Shown in pieces: positions 1-10,701 of a DNA stretch of 64,000 nt (its first letter is position 1; each line of letters begins with the position of its first letter). The position numbers and the translations under genes are program-made. The stretch comes from Lineus longissimus (Eukaryota > Nemertea > Pilidiophora > Heteronemertea > Lineidae). Location: contig NC_088315.1 of assembly GCF_910592395.1 (NCBI RefSeq), positions 10,418,501 to 10,482,500 on the forward strand, written 5' to 3'. A model generated the notes under the pieces. It worked only from the letters and a program-made list of their open reading frames with translations. It did no database searches and was not told the DNA's origin.

Positions 1-621
1 ATATTTGCAATTGAATGGTTTTTCTCCTGTGTGAATATGTTCATGAGACAATAAAATTACCTTCCGTGAAAATGATTTCTCACAATATTTGCACTGAAAT
101 GGTTTTTCTCCTGTGTGAATACGTTGATGATGCGATAGATTTCCCTTTTGTGAAAATAATTTCTCACAATAAGTGCACTGAAATGGTTTTTCTCCTGTGT
201 GAATACGTTGATGATGCGATAGATTTCCCTTGTGTGAAAATAATTTCTCACAATAATTGCACTGAAATGGTTTTTCTCCTGAGTGAATACGTTCATGCCT
301 CAATAATGTTTCCTTCCGTGAAAATGATTTTTCACAATATTTGCACTGAAATGGTTTTTCTCCTGAGTGAATATGTTCATGCCTAAATAATGTTCCCTTC
401 TGTGAAAATGATTTTTCACAATATTTGCATTGAAATGGTTTTTCTCCTGTGTGAATACGTACATGCTTCAATAGATTTCCCTTCGCTGAAAATGATTTCT
501 CACAATATTTGCATTGGAATGGTTTTTCTCCTGTGTGAATACGAATATGTTCAACGAGACGATGCTCAGTTGAAAAAGATTTCTTGCATTGTACACAAGT
601 AAAGGATGATTTAGGTGCCAT
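1..621 (-). CDS. C2H2 zinc-finger protein, copy A (partial, N-terminal part)
   Basis: Probable nuclear DNA-binding protein. The start ATG is the complement of 619-621 and begins MAPKSSFTCVQC, as in the two downstream paralogues. The frame is open to the window edge (207 codons), so the 3' part is missing. Seven complete fingers of the form C-x2-C-x12-H-x3-H are visible, joined by TGEKPF or SGEKPF linkers, with an eighth beginning at the edge. The first finger reads CVQCKKSF where B and C have CVQCEKSF. No intron is seen. It is the first of three tandem paralogues, all on the minus strand. Many finger families share this architecture, so the family call is sure but the DNA target and role are unknown. 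Confidence 0.93.
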   Translation of the reverse strand, partial: MAPKSSFTCVQCKKSFSTEHRLVEHIRIHTGEKPFQCKYCEKSFSAKGNLLKHVRIHTGEKPFQCKYCEKSFSQKGTLFRHEHIHSGEKPFQCKYCEKSFSRKETLLRHERIHSGEKPFQCNYCEKLFSHKGNLSHHQRIHTGEKPFQCTYCEKLFSQKGNLSHHQRIHTGEKPFQCKYCEKSFSRKVILLSHEHIHTGEKPFNCKY

Positions 622-1380
622 TCTGGTGCTTTTTAGCGGCTAAATGTCGCCGCAATATTCAGGCCAGTACAAAGTCCTCGTCCTTGAACAATCTAACATA
701 GATCTCGAATTGAAATACAAGTACTGTCATTGCTTAGCAAGGACTCCTTGCCAGCTATGTCGTTAACTGTTTACGAACCTAACCTGTTAAAATTACTCTA
801 TGATTACTGAATTCCATGTGCTGCAAACATGGCATTGAAAGTGTGCTCCATTGCTTTGTTTGTTCCACGGATTCCGTCAATGACCTTTTTTCCGTTTCAA
901 AATATTCCTCTTCTCGATCATCTGTCCAACCAACTGGGGTATTATCTGCTATTTTCGCGGGTTTTGCACGATAAGTTTTCTTAGGTGCGTTCACAATTTG
1001 GAGACATTTTCACTCTTGTTTTGGTAGTGATTTATCATCAGTGACCTCTGCGACCACACCTACGAATGAAAAAAAAAACGAGAGCATACATGTATACAAT
1101 TTATTTAAATGCTTAATTACGGCCAATATACCTCTACCAGATTGTGTTAGCATATAATTTACAAGATGGATTTTGGGTGAGGACTACAATGGCAGCCAGC
1201 AGCCATCTAGGAATTTGGATCTGGCACGAATTCCGACCATTCAGATTGATTTGGATAAATGAGAGGTGTCATTAGGAATCGCTCCTGATGAACGAATCAA
1301 CGCAGATGGAGGACTTCACAAGATTTTGAAGCATGTGGCAATCAGATTATGACCAGTTTCTGTACGTGGTAAGCAGACTA
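622..1380. other. Conserved 5' flank of zinc-finger unit A
   Basis: This block upstream of the copy A start is repeated almost base for base at 13,966-14,510 and 30,466-31,240, upstream of copies B and C. It probably holds the promoter and 5' UTR, but I see no convincing TATA box or transcription start. On the minus strand at 779-994 it contains a short protein-like frame (PVGWTDDREEEYF) shared with unit C; see 30,655-30,846. Relative to unit C, unit A lacks about 46 bp near 1,167. Confidence 0.6.
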
Positions 1381-1769
1381 TAGTTGCGCGTACACCACGA
1401 AATATTGGTGGACCAATTGCACGCACACCACCACATTGCCGCGACAAATTTGTTCGGCAATTCATTGCCGGTACAAATTGCCGGGCAAATTTGTCCCATC
1501 AAGCTTGATGGTCCAAGTTCGCCCGGCTTGTTAAAAGCTCGGCTTTGTCGTGGTGTACGCGCTAATGGATCGGCAATTAGCTAGTTAGATGGTTTGGCGA
1601 CAGGCGGCGCTTTCGAAATGGCGCTTTTGCTTATTGTTTGCGCCATCTGTTGCCGGATTTTATAACTAGCTGCAGCGCTGGTGTACGCGCTTGGTGGATT
1701 TTCGATGGTGTGGCATTGGTTCGCGAACCAAGATTGGTGGTCCATTTTCAGGTGGTGTACGTGCGGCTT
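1381..1769. mobile_element. Short inverted-repeat element (MITE) specific to unit A
   Basis: Units B (near 15,871) and C (near 31,267) read straight through from GACTAT to GAAAGAAG, whereas unit A carries about 390 extra bases. The inserted DNA starts GTTGCGCGTACACCAC and ends with the approximate inverted copy GTGGTGTACGTGCGGC. A TA-containing duplication of 2-3 bp is possible but ambiguous. There is no coding potential. Confidence 0.7.
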
Positions 1770-1789
1770 ATGAAAGAAGTCGGCTTGCG

Positions 1790-2835
1790 AGAGTAAGATT
1801 ATAGATAGTGTCAGGGAGTGGAAGTAAAGATTATGATAGTTTAAGTGTGTGGGAATCAGATTATGGAATGGTGTTAGGGAGTGAGAATTGGATTATAAAT
1901 GGCGTCAGGGAATGGCAATCAGATTACGAATGGTGTCAAGGAGTCGGCATTGAGGTTATGAATGGTTTTACCATGTAGGAATTAGATTATGAATGGTGTC
2001 AAGGAATGGGAATAAGATTGTGAATGGTTTTAGCATGAGTGAATTAGGATTATGAATGGTTTAAAGGGTAACTCGTGTCAAATTTCACCATATAATGTTT
2101 TAGCTGTTTTTGACAAACGACTGCATCACTTTCTCACAAATCGGTAAGGTTTTTGAATCGAAATGCACATTTTCTAGAAATTGATGGTTTAATCCTGCCC
2201 GGACGGCTCGCTTCGATGCCATTTTCGTTGATGACGTCACAACATGAACATTTTTGCGGTCGCGGTGGTTTACATTCAGCGATTTTATAATAAATCTAAT
2301 CAAAAATGGAAAATTTGAGCTTTACATTTGTGATCAACAATTAAAAACGGACGTATTTCCACAAAGTTGTAAATCACATCATAGTATCACTTTAAGCACG
2401 TGGGATCAGATTGTGAATGGTTTCAGTAAATGGGAATTCAGATTATGAATTGTTCAGGCATATGGGAATGAGAATATGAATTGTGTCAAGTGTTAGGGAG
2501 TGGGAATTATGATCATAAATGGTTCAGCATGTTGGAATCAGATTATGAATGTTGTCAGGGAATGGGAATCGAATTATGAATGCTGTCAGTGTCAGGGAAT
2601 GAAGATAAGTTTATGAATGATTTTAGCCTGTGGGAATTAGGATTATGAATGGTTTTAGGATGTGGGATCAGATTGTGACTGAATGGTTTTAGGATCAGGT
2701 AATTTAGGTTTGGAATGGTTTTAGCATGTGGGAATCAGATAATGAATTGTGTCAAAAATGTCAAGGAGTGGGAATTAAGATTATAAATGATTTTAGCATG
2801 TGGGAATCAGATAATGAATGTTGTCAGGGAATGGG
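1790..2835. repeat. Degenerate ~30-bp tandem repeat array (unit A), interrupted by a MITE
   Basis: Loose tandem units of about 28-35 bp mix GGGAATCAGATTATGAATG with GTTTTAGCATG or GTGTCAGGGAGT segments. Paralogous arrays lie at 15,880-16,860 and 31,240-31,860. The array is split by the element at 2,065-2,391. Units vary in length and base composition and have no separate spacer class. Confidence 0.8.
2065..2391. mobile_element. 327-bp MITE with TTAA target-site duplication
   Basis: Unit B has the uninterrupted site GGTTTAAGCACG at 16,159-16,170. In unit A the TTAA is duplicated at 2,061-2,064 and 2,392-2,395 around 327 bp. The ends (AGGGTAACT and the complement of AGTATCACT) form weak inverted repeats. 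A TTAA duplication is known for the piggyBac and Kolobok superfamilies. No ORF of note. Confidence 0.75.
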
Positions 2836-3647
2836 TAAAGGCCGGAGAAATCAGCTCGTGCAACCTGGAGCCTCGGATCAGACACTTGAGCAGTATTCTT
2901 ATTTTACCTGCTACTTCTTTGTCAAAGATGCTATTTTCTCATCATTGTATTTGTATCCTCAACAGTGTTGTGAAGCAATGCTGCCTGGAATAAATTGAGA
3001 TGCATATTGGCATTATCATATATGTCAATAAGAAACGCTTTGCTTGATGGAGCCAGTTTTACGAATAACGTTACCTAATACAATATATATAAAGGAATAA
3101 TGCAAGGAAAGAAACTTATCAAAATGATTTTCGTCCACCATTGCTTGGATCTCTATCTAGTGCCAGTTAGAAACATTTATATTGAGGTTTAATGACTAGT
3201 CAAGTCATTTCCTCAAAGAAATGCCTTGGTTAAAGGAACCAATACCAAACTGTTGGGATTGGTTGAGGTATCAATTTCTATTCTAAAACGGCTCATATCA
3301 AACAACCAACAATGAGATTTTAAATGCTTTTAAGTTTTTGACTGCTTCCGTATGCACCAACCCAAGCAGTTTTGGTAGCCTAACCATAACGGTTGAATTC
3401 AAAACAAAGCTTCGTTGGCACAAAGTGCACTAAATGCACTGTAAAATTGCGGTTCAGTATAAATCTAGAATTTTTCACGGGTCGTGGTCAACCAAGATAG
3501 CCAATCTGCAATGGAGTTGGAAGAGCGATATAACACAGATTGTCTGAGCAAATGACCAGCGTAGATGGGGAAAATGAGAAGAAAAAGTAAATAGAGTTTA
3601 AATTTCTAATCAGCGGAGTCAGATTCAGACTCGGGTCTATGACCACG
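2836..3647. other. Intergenic sequence of unit A, no gene seen
   Basis: Collinear with 17,000-18,000 of unit B and 32,100-33,080 of unit C. It contains no long frame, RNA gene or element boundary that I can support. Confidence 0.6.
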
Positions 3648-4100
3648 AGGCTATGTCTACTTAGCGATGCTCGGGTCCTCAGCATCAATGGTAGGTGAGT
3701 GAACCAAGAGGCTATGTCTACTTAGCGATACTCGGGTCCTCAGCATCAATGGCAGGCATGCGAACTACGAGGCTATGTCTACTTAGCGATACTAGGGTCC
3801 TCAGCATCAATGGCAGGCGTGCAAACCACGAGGCTATGTATACTTAGCGATACTCAGGTCCTCAGCATCAATAGCATGCGTGCGAACCACGAGGATATGT
3901 CTACTTAGCGATACTCTGGTCCTCAGCATCAATGGCAGGCGTGCAAACCATGAGGCTATGTCTACTTAGCGATACTCGGGTCCTCAGCATCAATGGCAGG
4001 CGTGTGAACCACGAGGCTATGTCTACTTAGCGATACTCGGGTCCTCAGCATCAATGGCATGCGTGCGAACCAAGAGGCTATGTCTACTTTAGCGACACTA
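3648..4100. repeat. 61-bp minisatellite, about 7.4 copies (unit A)
   Basis: Tandem units contain GAGGCTATGTCTACTTAGCG and CTCAGCATCAATGGCAGGCG, with starts spaced 61 bp (for example 3,709, 3,770, 3,831). About four copies lie at 18,003-18,250 in unit B and one degenerate copy near 33,080-33,135 in unit C. Confidence 0.9.
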
Positions 4101-4260
4101 AGTCGAAAGCAATGTCATATTGAACGAGAGGAGCACATTCCCGGCAACATTTCTGACGCGCCCCCTTTCATACTATCATGAAACAAAATTTGGCCGCAGA
4201 TTACCCATGCATAATGAATGGTCCCTATTCTGCTGTAATTGGAACCACACCATTTTTTTC

Positions 4261-4760
4261 GGGTATTCGAAAACCCTGGATCAACAAACACTGGACTGGA
4301 CTGGACTGGATTCAACGTCACTGCTCACCATCGCCTGCATCAACAGTGCGACAACAATGTATTGAGAAACGACGGGGATACACGACGATGAATTATCGAT
4401 ATTATCAGGCCGGTCCGGTGGCACACATCTGCCAATTTCATCATGTTAATGGCGTGTCAAGACCCACAAATCACTCAGATGTCTAGAGCTGGCACTTGTA
4501 CTGATTTCTGTTTACATAATACATAACCATACCTATTCTGTCGTCGCCAATTATCGTAAAATCTACGATAAAACCCGGGCGACTTATCGGGTGACGCCAT
4601 GTTCATGATGTTGATGATGGAATTAGGCGGGAAGAGATTCGGCAGGGTTGTGGGAATTGTATAACTTTTAGAAAAATCCAGGTGGTGGAGGGCGCTGAGT
4701 CATAGTCCAGTCCAGTCCAGTCCAGGCCAGTGTTTGTTGATCCAGGGTTTTCGAATACCC
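4261..4760. mobile_element. 500-bp MULE-like MITE with long inverted repeats
   Basis: The ends are inverted copies: GGGTATTCGAAAACCCTGGA at the left and its complement at the right. Internal to these is a (GGACT)n run and its inverse. The flanks repeat CATTTTTT(T)C on both sides (4,251-4,260 and 4,761-4,769). Unit B has the empty site CACCATTTTTTCC near 22,218-22,232. A ~9-bp duplication suggests the Mutator superfamily. Confidence 0.8.
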
Positions 4761-4905
4761 CATTTTTTCCCGCTGATTGGACTTTGCGCAAAGAAAGCAA
4801 CGCAACGCAACAGGCTCCATGTGTATTTTCCTATTTACAATACACAGCCTGGTCATACTAAGATCGTGGTTATGGGGAGTTATCATTGCAAAAGTAGGAC
4901 AAACG

Positions 4906-6766
4906 TACGGTGGCTCCTAAGTGCCAGAACAAATATTTAGCCACAAAATTAAAAAGAGGTGCTGAAAATAAAATAACATAGGTCGAAAAATATTTTCATA
5001 CAATCGAAATATTTTTATCGAAAAAAAATTACACAAAGTAGCAAAAGTAAACAAAATCCGCACGTAAAATATATCCTAGCCCACTGAAACAAAATTAGGG
5101 CACACACAAGTAATCTACGGCAAACAAATACATAAAGTAGAACACGAAACAAAATAAGAGCACGCACGCACGAAATTAACTCACAACGAAACAAAATAAG
5201 AGCATGCACGAACGAAATTAACTCACAACGGAAGTCAATGCTACACGAAATTAACTCACAACGAAACACAATTTGAGCACGCACGCACGAAATTAACTCA
5301 CAACGAAACAAAATAAGAGCATGCACGAACGAAATTAACTCACAACGGAAGTCAATGCTACACGTAATTAACTCACAACGAAACACAATTTGAGCACGCA
5401 CGCACGAAATTAACTCACAACGAAACAAAATAAGAGCATGCACGCACGAAATTAACTCACAACGGAAGTCAATGCTACACGAAATTAACTCACAACGAAA
5501 CACAATTTGAGCACGCACGCACGAAATTAGCTCACAACGGAAGTCAAGGCTACACGAAATTAACTCACAACGGAAGTCAAACACAGAACGGAAGTAGAAC
5601 TCGAAAACGGATATGCGCGTGGGACATGCGCAGTTCGGTTGTAACGTCAGGGGCCGTATATGTGAGGGAACAATCTTGACACTAGAGGCGCTGATGTCGT
5701 ACCCAACGCACTTTAATGCAATTTCAACGAGCAAGAAATTTTGTTTATACACATATTTTGACGAAAGTTCGTAGACATCTGAGACAAATCAACGAACGAG
5801 TACTCTATACTGTGCTTTCCTGCATCAATAAAGAAACTGTAGCCTACTATTCGTATCAACCAAATCAATCCATGACTCATTCTTATATAACATTACATGG
5901 ACAGGAAGTATCAGGGTTGGGGGAGATTTGATTAAATATAAACAGCCGCAAGCAGTATGCGTGGGTTTGTTGATACAGATTAGTCACCCTCAAAAAAGGA
6001 ACCCTCGAAGCCCTTTGTTGGCTGATCTTCAGCTCTGATTTCGACCCATTCCGACGGCCTGTATAAACTGTAATTAAAGTTTTGTTTCGCCAGACATAGG
6101 TCACTGGTCTTTGAGAGAAGAATTCTCTCGAGCATACATTGTGTGATGCTTGTAATCTTCGACTGACCTATTTTTTTCGCACATCTGCCAGATTGCGTAA
6201 CTTGAGTCTGGCTATGCACATCACTATCAACGCACCATCAAAATCTCTAATATTCCGCAGTGGTGCTGACAAAGAAGCCATGATAGATCACATGACGAGA
6301 ACCCAACTGCGCATATCCCATGCGCATATCCGTTTTTGGGTTCTACTTCCGTTCTGTGTTTGACTTCCGTTGTGAGTTAATTTCGTGCGTGCGTGCTCAA
6401 ATTGTGTTTCGTTGTGAGTTAATTTCGTGTAGCATTGACTTCCGTTGTGAGTTAATTTCGTTCGTGCATGCTCTTATTTTGTTTCGTTGTGAGTTAATTT
6501 CGTGCATGCGTGCTCTTATTTTGTTTCGTGTTCTACTTTATGTATTTGTTTGCCGTAGATTACTTGTGTGTGCCCTAATTTTGTTTCAGTGGGCTAGGAT
6601 ATATTTTACGTGCGGATTTTGTTTACTTCGCTACTTTGTGTAATTTTTTTTCGATAAAAATATTTCGATTGTATGAAAATATTTTTTGACCTATGTTATT
6701 TTATTTTCAGCATCTCTTTTTAATTTTGTGGCTAAATATTTGTTCTGGCACTTAGGAGCCACCGTA
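4906..6766. mobile_element. 1.86-kb long-inverted-repeat element with subterminal minisatellites
   Basis: The termini are TACGGTGGCTCCTAAGTGCC at the left and its complement ending at 6,766. The arms match inverted for several hundred bases: the left arm runs to about 5,640 and the right from about 6,307. The flanks repeat CAAACG (4,900-4,905 and 6,767-6,772), and unit B has one uninterrupted copy of that site near 22,364. Exact TSD length is ambiguous because terminal bases match the flank. The central 5,641-6,306 contains no convincing gene. Non-autonomous; superfamily unassigned. Confidence 0.85.
5150..5610. repeat. Subterminal tandem repeats in the left arm of the 4,906-6,766 element
   Basis: Units combine ACGAAATTAACTCACAACG with AAACAAAATAAGAGC, GGAAGTCAATGCTAC or GCACGCACG. 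The right arm carries the inverse of the same array at about 6,355-6,535 with fewer units. The long minus-strand frame across it (5,015-5,752) is only a translation of the repeat. Confidence 0.85.
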
Positions 6767-6772
6767 CAAACG

Positions 6773-7789
6773 CAAGCTGGAGTCGATCAAGCTAGCACAC
6801 ATAACTTTAGCACTATACAATACATGATAGCCATGACATAGAATTCCAGTACAGGTTTTATTGTATGGACTGGCACCAAAGCAATGGAATACTATTTTTA
6901 GTTACAGGTGATTTACTGGCAAATCACTGGGACTATTATATTGTGACATGATGGATAGGTGGCGCCAGCGTGACGAATGGAAGGTATGTTACATATCGAG
7001 GACGAGGTAAACAGGGGGCTGCTTTCTATGCGCAAAGTCCAGTAAACATGCCATGCACATGTGCAAAAGGACCACTATCATGTACCACTAGAATTCAGAT
7101 ATCGTCTGATCTTGATATGCCTCTTGTTCCTCTAGTCCAAGCCAATCGAAAACCCCGGGTCAAAAACCAAGAATTTGGCATTGCAATTTTTCTGACACAC
7201 CCGGTAACGGCCAGTTTCAACACTGCACTAAAGTTATTACGGCCGATTTTTTACATAGATAAACGACGGGAGTGTGAAGTTATCAGTACAATGATTGATA
7301 TTGTAGCTTACGGAGTAGCGTCTTTATCTTTCCTACGCTGATCTTCATATTTTATCAGAATTTGGAGCTAATCAGAATTCATGACTAGTACAATAGTTCG
7401 TTCGCAGATGGCGCTGTGGGTTTTGGAAAGTGACGAATCTCTTTGAGTTCTCGGCCAAGACACTTTACATTTTTTTCTATGGGCATACTGAGACACCCAA
7501 AGCAATAATTGTGCATCATTCTTAACAAATGTTGGCCTGACAAAGTCAAGCTGTTCGATTAGCATGTCTCATGCATCTAATCACGACAGCGGAGTGGAGG
7601 TCGCGGTCCCTCCGACCCGGCAGGGGGGAAGGGTCAAAAATGTTAGAGTAACCAGTCGTGTTACTCTAAGGAAAAATGTATCTCATTTTCACCATGGTAA
7701 ATCTACAATTCACCGTGGTAAAATCTGCATTCACCATGGTGAGCATGAAAAAACTCTGATTTCGGCAAGGTGAACGCTGAATTCTATGG
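6773..7789. other. Intergenic sequence of unit A with a TTCACCATGGT repeat
   Basis: Collinear with unit B 22,364-23,870. No gene is supported; the 123-codon frame at 6,970-7,341 is not kept in unit B. At 7,351-7,360 (TTTATCAGAA) lies the empty site of the transposon module inserted in unit B. At 7,680-7,790 the word TTCACC(A/G)TGGTAAA recurs at roughly 25-bp intervals. Confidence 0.55.
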
Positions 7790-9532
7790 TGGAGGGAAAG
7801 GACATCGGCATTTTTTTTCTCGGGTGGACGACTTACTAAGTCGGGGGGGGGGGGGGGGACGACTTACAAAAACAAAAAACGAGAAAGAATTTTTTTTTTT
7901 CATGGTAATTGTTTTTCTTGCATTTTGCATTTTTCTCGGTGGGACGAATTACGGAAACGAGGCTGGACTTATTTCACTTTAAAAAACGATTTCGGCGTAA
8001 TCACCTTACATGGTATTAGCATGACGCGATTGTTCGCACTGACCATACTCCGGTATGCCAGCCGCACTCTGAGAGATTCGTTTGAAGTTGAAAGCAACTC
8101 AGCTTGTTGCAGTAAGCGTTATCGTCCCAATGGCGATACTTGGCGCGGGTCTACTGGTCTTGCACTAATAATAACGCAATCTTGTTCTCAGTAATGTTAA
8201 TGTCTTTATATTTCCATCAAATATACTTCGTTGCTTGATTGATGCCTGATAGTTGATTGAAACAACTGTAAAATACAATATCAAAACACTGTCTTACAGA
8301 TTTGCAAACATATTTTAACGGAGGGGATAAAACCCTGCAATCAAACCTTAGAAACCAATTACACCAACGAATGAGGACAAGTTGGAGGTGCCACACCCAA
8401 ACAAATTGTCGGATTACTCAAAAGGACTTCAACGAAAGTAGGCCTCTCCTATTCTCGGACAGGAAGCCGGGCATGAGCTGAAGCCTAACATACACCACAA
8501 AAACACCAACATTAAGTAGGAATTATTGACCTAAATCTGTCAATATACATCTAGAGCGCCATAACGAAACCGTTTTAAACCAGGTTTCGAAGGAATTATA
8601 AGAGTAGAGGTCTTTAAATTGAACGACGGGAGAGACAGTCGGCAACGCGGGCGCAACATTCAGATTTAGTCGACATGAATGCTACAATTGCAAACACATT
8701 CTCTGACCATTGACAAAACCTTTGGGCTCATTATACATCATTTCGATCCTTACATCTTGTGCTTCCTCTTACATGCGCTTGTCAATTCATAAGCACATTA
8801 AAATCCGCCCTATACGGATAAAACGTATCATTGAACTTTGAGGACCTCATCCTCCGGTAGCAGACGATGGCTTGCGCGTCTGACGTTGTGGTCGTCGTTT
8901 ACACATGCTGTCTTCGCCGGACGTTTGGCTTAAAACTGTCTTTGGACACGTCAGTTAGTTGCAATGAATCGAGTTGCAATTCATTATTGTTTTTGTTTCT
9001 TGTTGTTTTCAAGACCAAACCCACCTCAAAATTAGCGATTTCATGCAATGAAACAAGTTGCAATAAATCACTCTACAATGTACGGCCAGTTGTGCGACGT
9101 GACTTACCGTTGAAACTTGTTGATGAATCGCAAGTAGAACGGACATTGAGCGATACATTGCAATTATTTGAGTTGTAATGCATGGCTCCGTTTGCGATGG
9201 GTTTGCAATATTGCAAATCGATTCATTGCAGCGGACTAGTTGAGATGTTCTCGGGTCGGCATGGGGTTCAAACGAATCGCTCAGTATGCTGCACCAGAGT
9301 AAGATCAGCGGACGATCGCGTTACGGTAATACCTGACTGGATATGTATGGTGATTACGCCGAAACCGCTTCGTAAAATTCAGTAAGCCCAGCCTCGTCCC
9401 GCCCGACTTAATAAGTCGTCCCCCCCCCCCCCCCGAGATAATAGGGCGTCCCCCCGACTTGATAAGTCGTCCCCTCGAGACTAAAAGTCGTCCCGCCCAG
9501 GATTTTTTTTCGATGTCCTTTCCAAGCCACCG
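7790..9532. mobile_element. 1.7-kb inverted-repeat element with GACGACTT arrays (unit A copy)
   Basis: The left end near TATGGTGGAGGGAAAGGACA and the right end (complement of TACGGTGGCTTGGAAAGGAC) are inverted repeats. They are followed inward by GACGACTTA-type repeats and a 16-base G run (left) or C run (right). A paralogous copy is at about 23,871-26,330. No clear target duplication is visible. Internal 8,870-9,250 is rich in GTTGCAATGAATC-type words. A segment at about 7,905-8,323 is absent from the B copy. No transposase frame. Confidence 0.65.
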
Positions 9533-9941
9533 TAGCATGTCATGCGGCCCATTACAACGGTTTTAAAGACGGCAGAATATGAGCCCAATTTAATTTAACC
9601 TAACTTTCGAGAGACTGCCATATTAGTAGTCCCGTTCCAAACGACCTACAAAATTGTTTCATGGTCGTATAATGAGTGTCATATAGCCATGCTGAGTATA
9701 CAAGCTCGGAAATCTACGATATGTTCAGATAATATGTTCAGAAATATGTTCAGATAAAGTAGGATGAAAAGAAGCAGTTTTCGTTTATATGCACGTGCTA
9801 CTAAATACGCCATATGGTAATTGTCAACTCGCAAACACTCTGTTTTTAATCAGGTTGTCTTGTTCGTATATCCATACAGAATTCATTGTCTGGAAATAAA
9901 TGATTCGTGGAGAAGGCTAACAATAATTGTACACAGACACA
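9533..9941. other. 3' flank of zinc-finger gene B
   Basis: Matches 26,330-26,752 downstream of gene C. It marks the junction between tandem units. No gene seen. Confidence 0.6.
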
Positions 9942-9947
9942 TTTATT
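9942..9947 (-). promoter_or_regulatory. Putative polyadenylation signal of gene B
   Basis: AATAAA on the minus strand (TGCAATAAATGTGTC context), about 30 bp beyond the stop codon of the downstream open tail. It is conserved at 26,753-26,758 behind gene C. Confidence 0.5.
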
Positions 9948-9978
9948 GCAGCTACTGAACTGTATTCATTAAAGTGTT

Positions 9979-10701
9979 TTAAGTACAAAACATTTCTGCC
10001 CAGCGATCAAACACTGCAATGTATTCATCAATCTTAGACATATCAACCTGTGCACCACTGGAGTTTTCCTGCTCTACTAAATCATGCCCTGCTTGAGGCG
10101 TGTCATCACCTGACTCACTTTTCACACTGATTTGCTCGATAGGAGATATGTCACATGCTTCACTTTTGACATTGGCCAACTCTACAGGAGAAATGTTACA
10201 TGTTTCTCTTTCGATATTGGCCTGCTCTAATGGAGATGCGTCAAGTGGCTCACTTTTGACATGGACCTTCTCTATAGGAGACATGTTGCTGATCTCACTT
10301 AACACATTGGCCTCTCCTGTGGGATACATGTCACAAGGTCCAGCTACCTGTACGGTACAACCCTGCTCTAGATGAGACATGTCATATTGCTCACTTTTGA
10401 CAATGGCGTGTTCTATAGGAGATTTGTCACATGGGTCACTTTTGATATTGGCCTGTTCTATAGGTGATATGTCACATGGGTCACTTTTGATATTGGCATG
10501 TTCTATAGGTGATATGTCACATGGGTCACTTTTGACATTGGCCTGTTCTATAGGAGATATGTCACATGGGTCACTTTTGACATTGGCCTGTTCTATAGGT
10601 GATATGTCACATGGGTCAATTTTGACATTGGCATGTTCTATAGGAGATATGTCACATGGGTCACTTTTGACATTGGCCTGTTCTATAGGAGATATGTCAC
10701 A
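9979..10701 (-). pseudogene. Orphaned C-terminal coding tail of zinc-finger copy B
   Basis: In the same frame as the copy B CDS, immediately after its stop at 10,702-10,704, the reading stays open for 240 codons. It begins with seven more 15-residue units and continues into a C-terminal region closely matching that of copy C (EYIAVFDRWAEM near the end). So copy B once, or in another allele, extended to here. The tail ends ..EMFCT and stop, because about 90 bp present in copy C (CKEKD end) is missing. It would be translated only by readthrough, by splicing around the stop, or from an internal ATG at 10,378-10,380. Confidence 0.75.

Noticed and set aside
1790-2835. CRISPR-like spaced repeats
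   Set aside because: Units are degenerate, contiguous and of variable length, with no constant repeat and unique spacers, in a clearly eukaryotic context.
5015-5752. 245-codon minus-strand frame of FRCELISC repeats
   Set aside because: Translation of the minisatellite in the arm of an inverted-repeat element. The right arm has the same text in the opposite orientation.
6970-7341. 123-codon frame in unit A
   Set aside because: The paralogous segment of unit B (near 22,570-22,940) has an indel (extra ATACATTTCT) that breaks it, so it is not conserved as protein.
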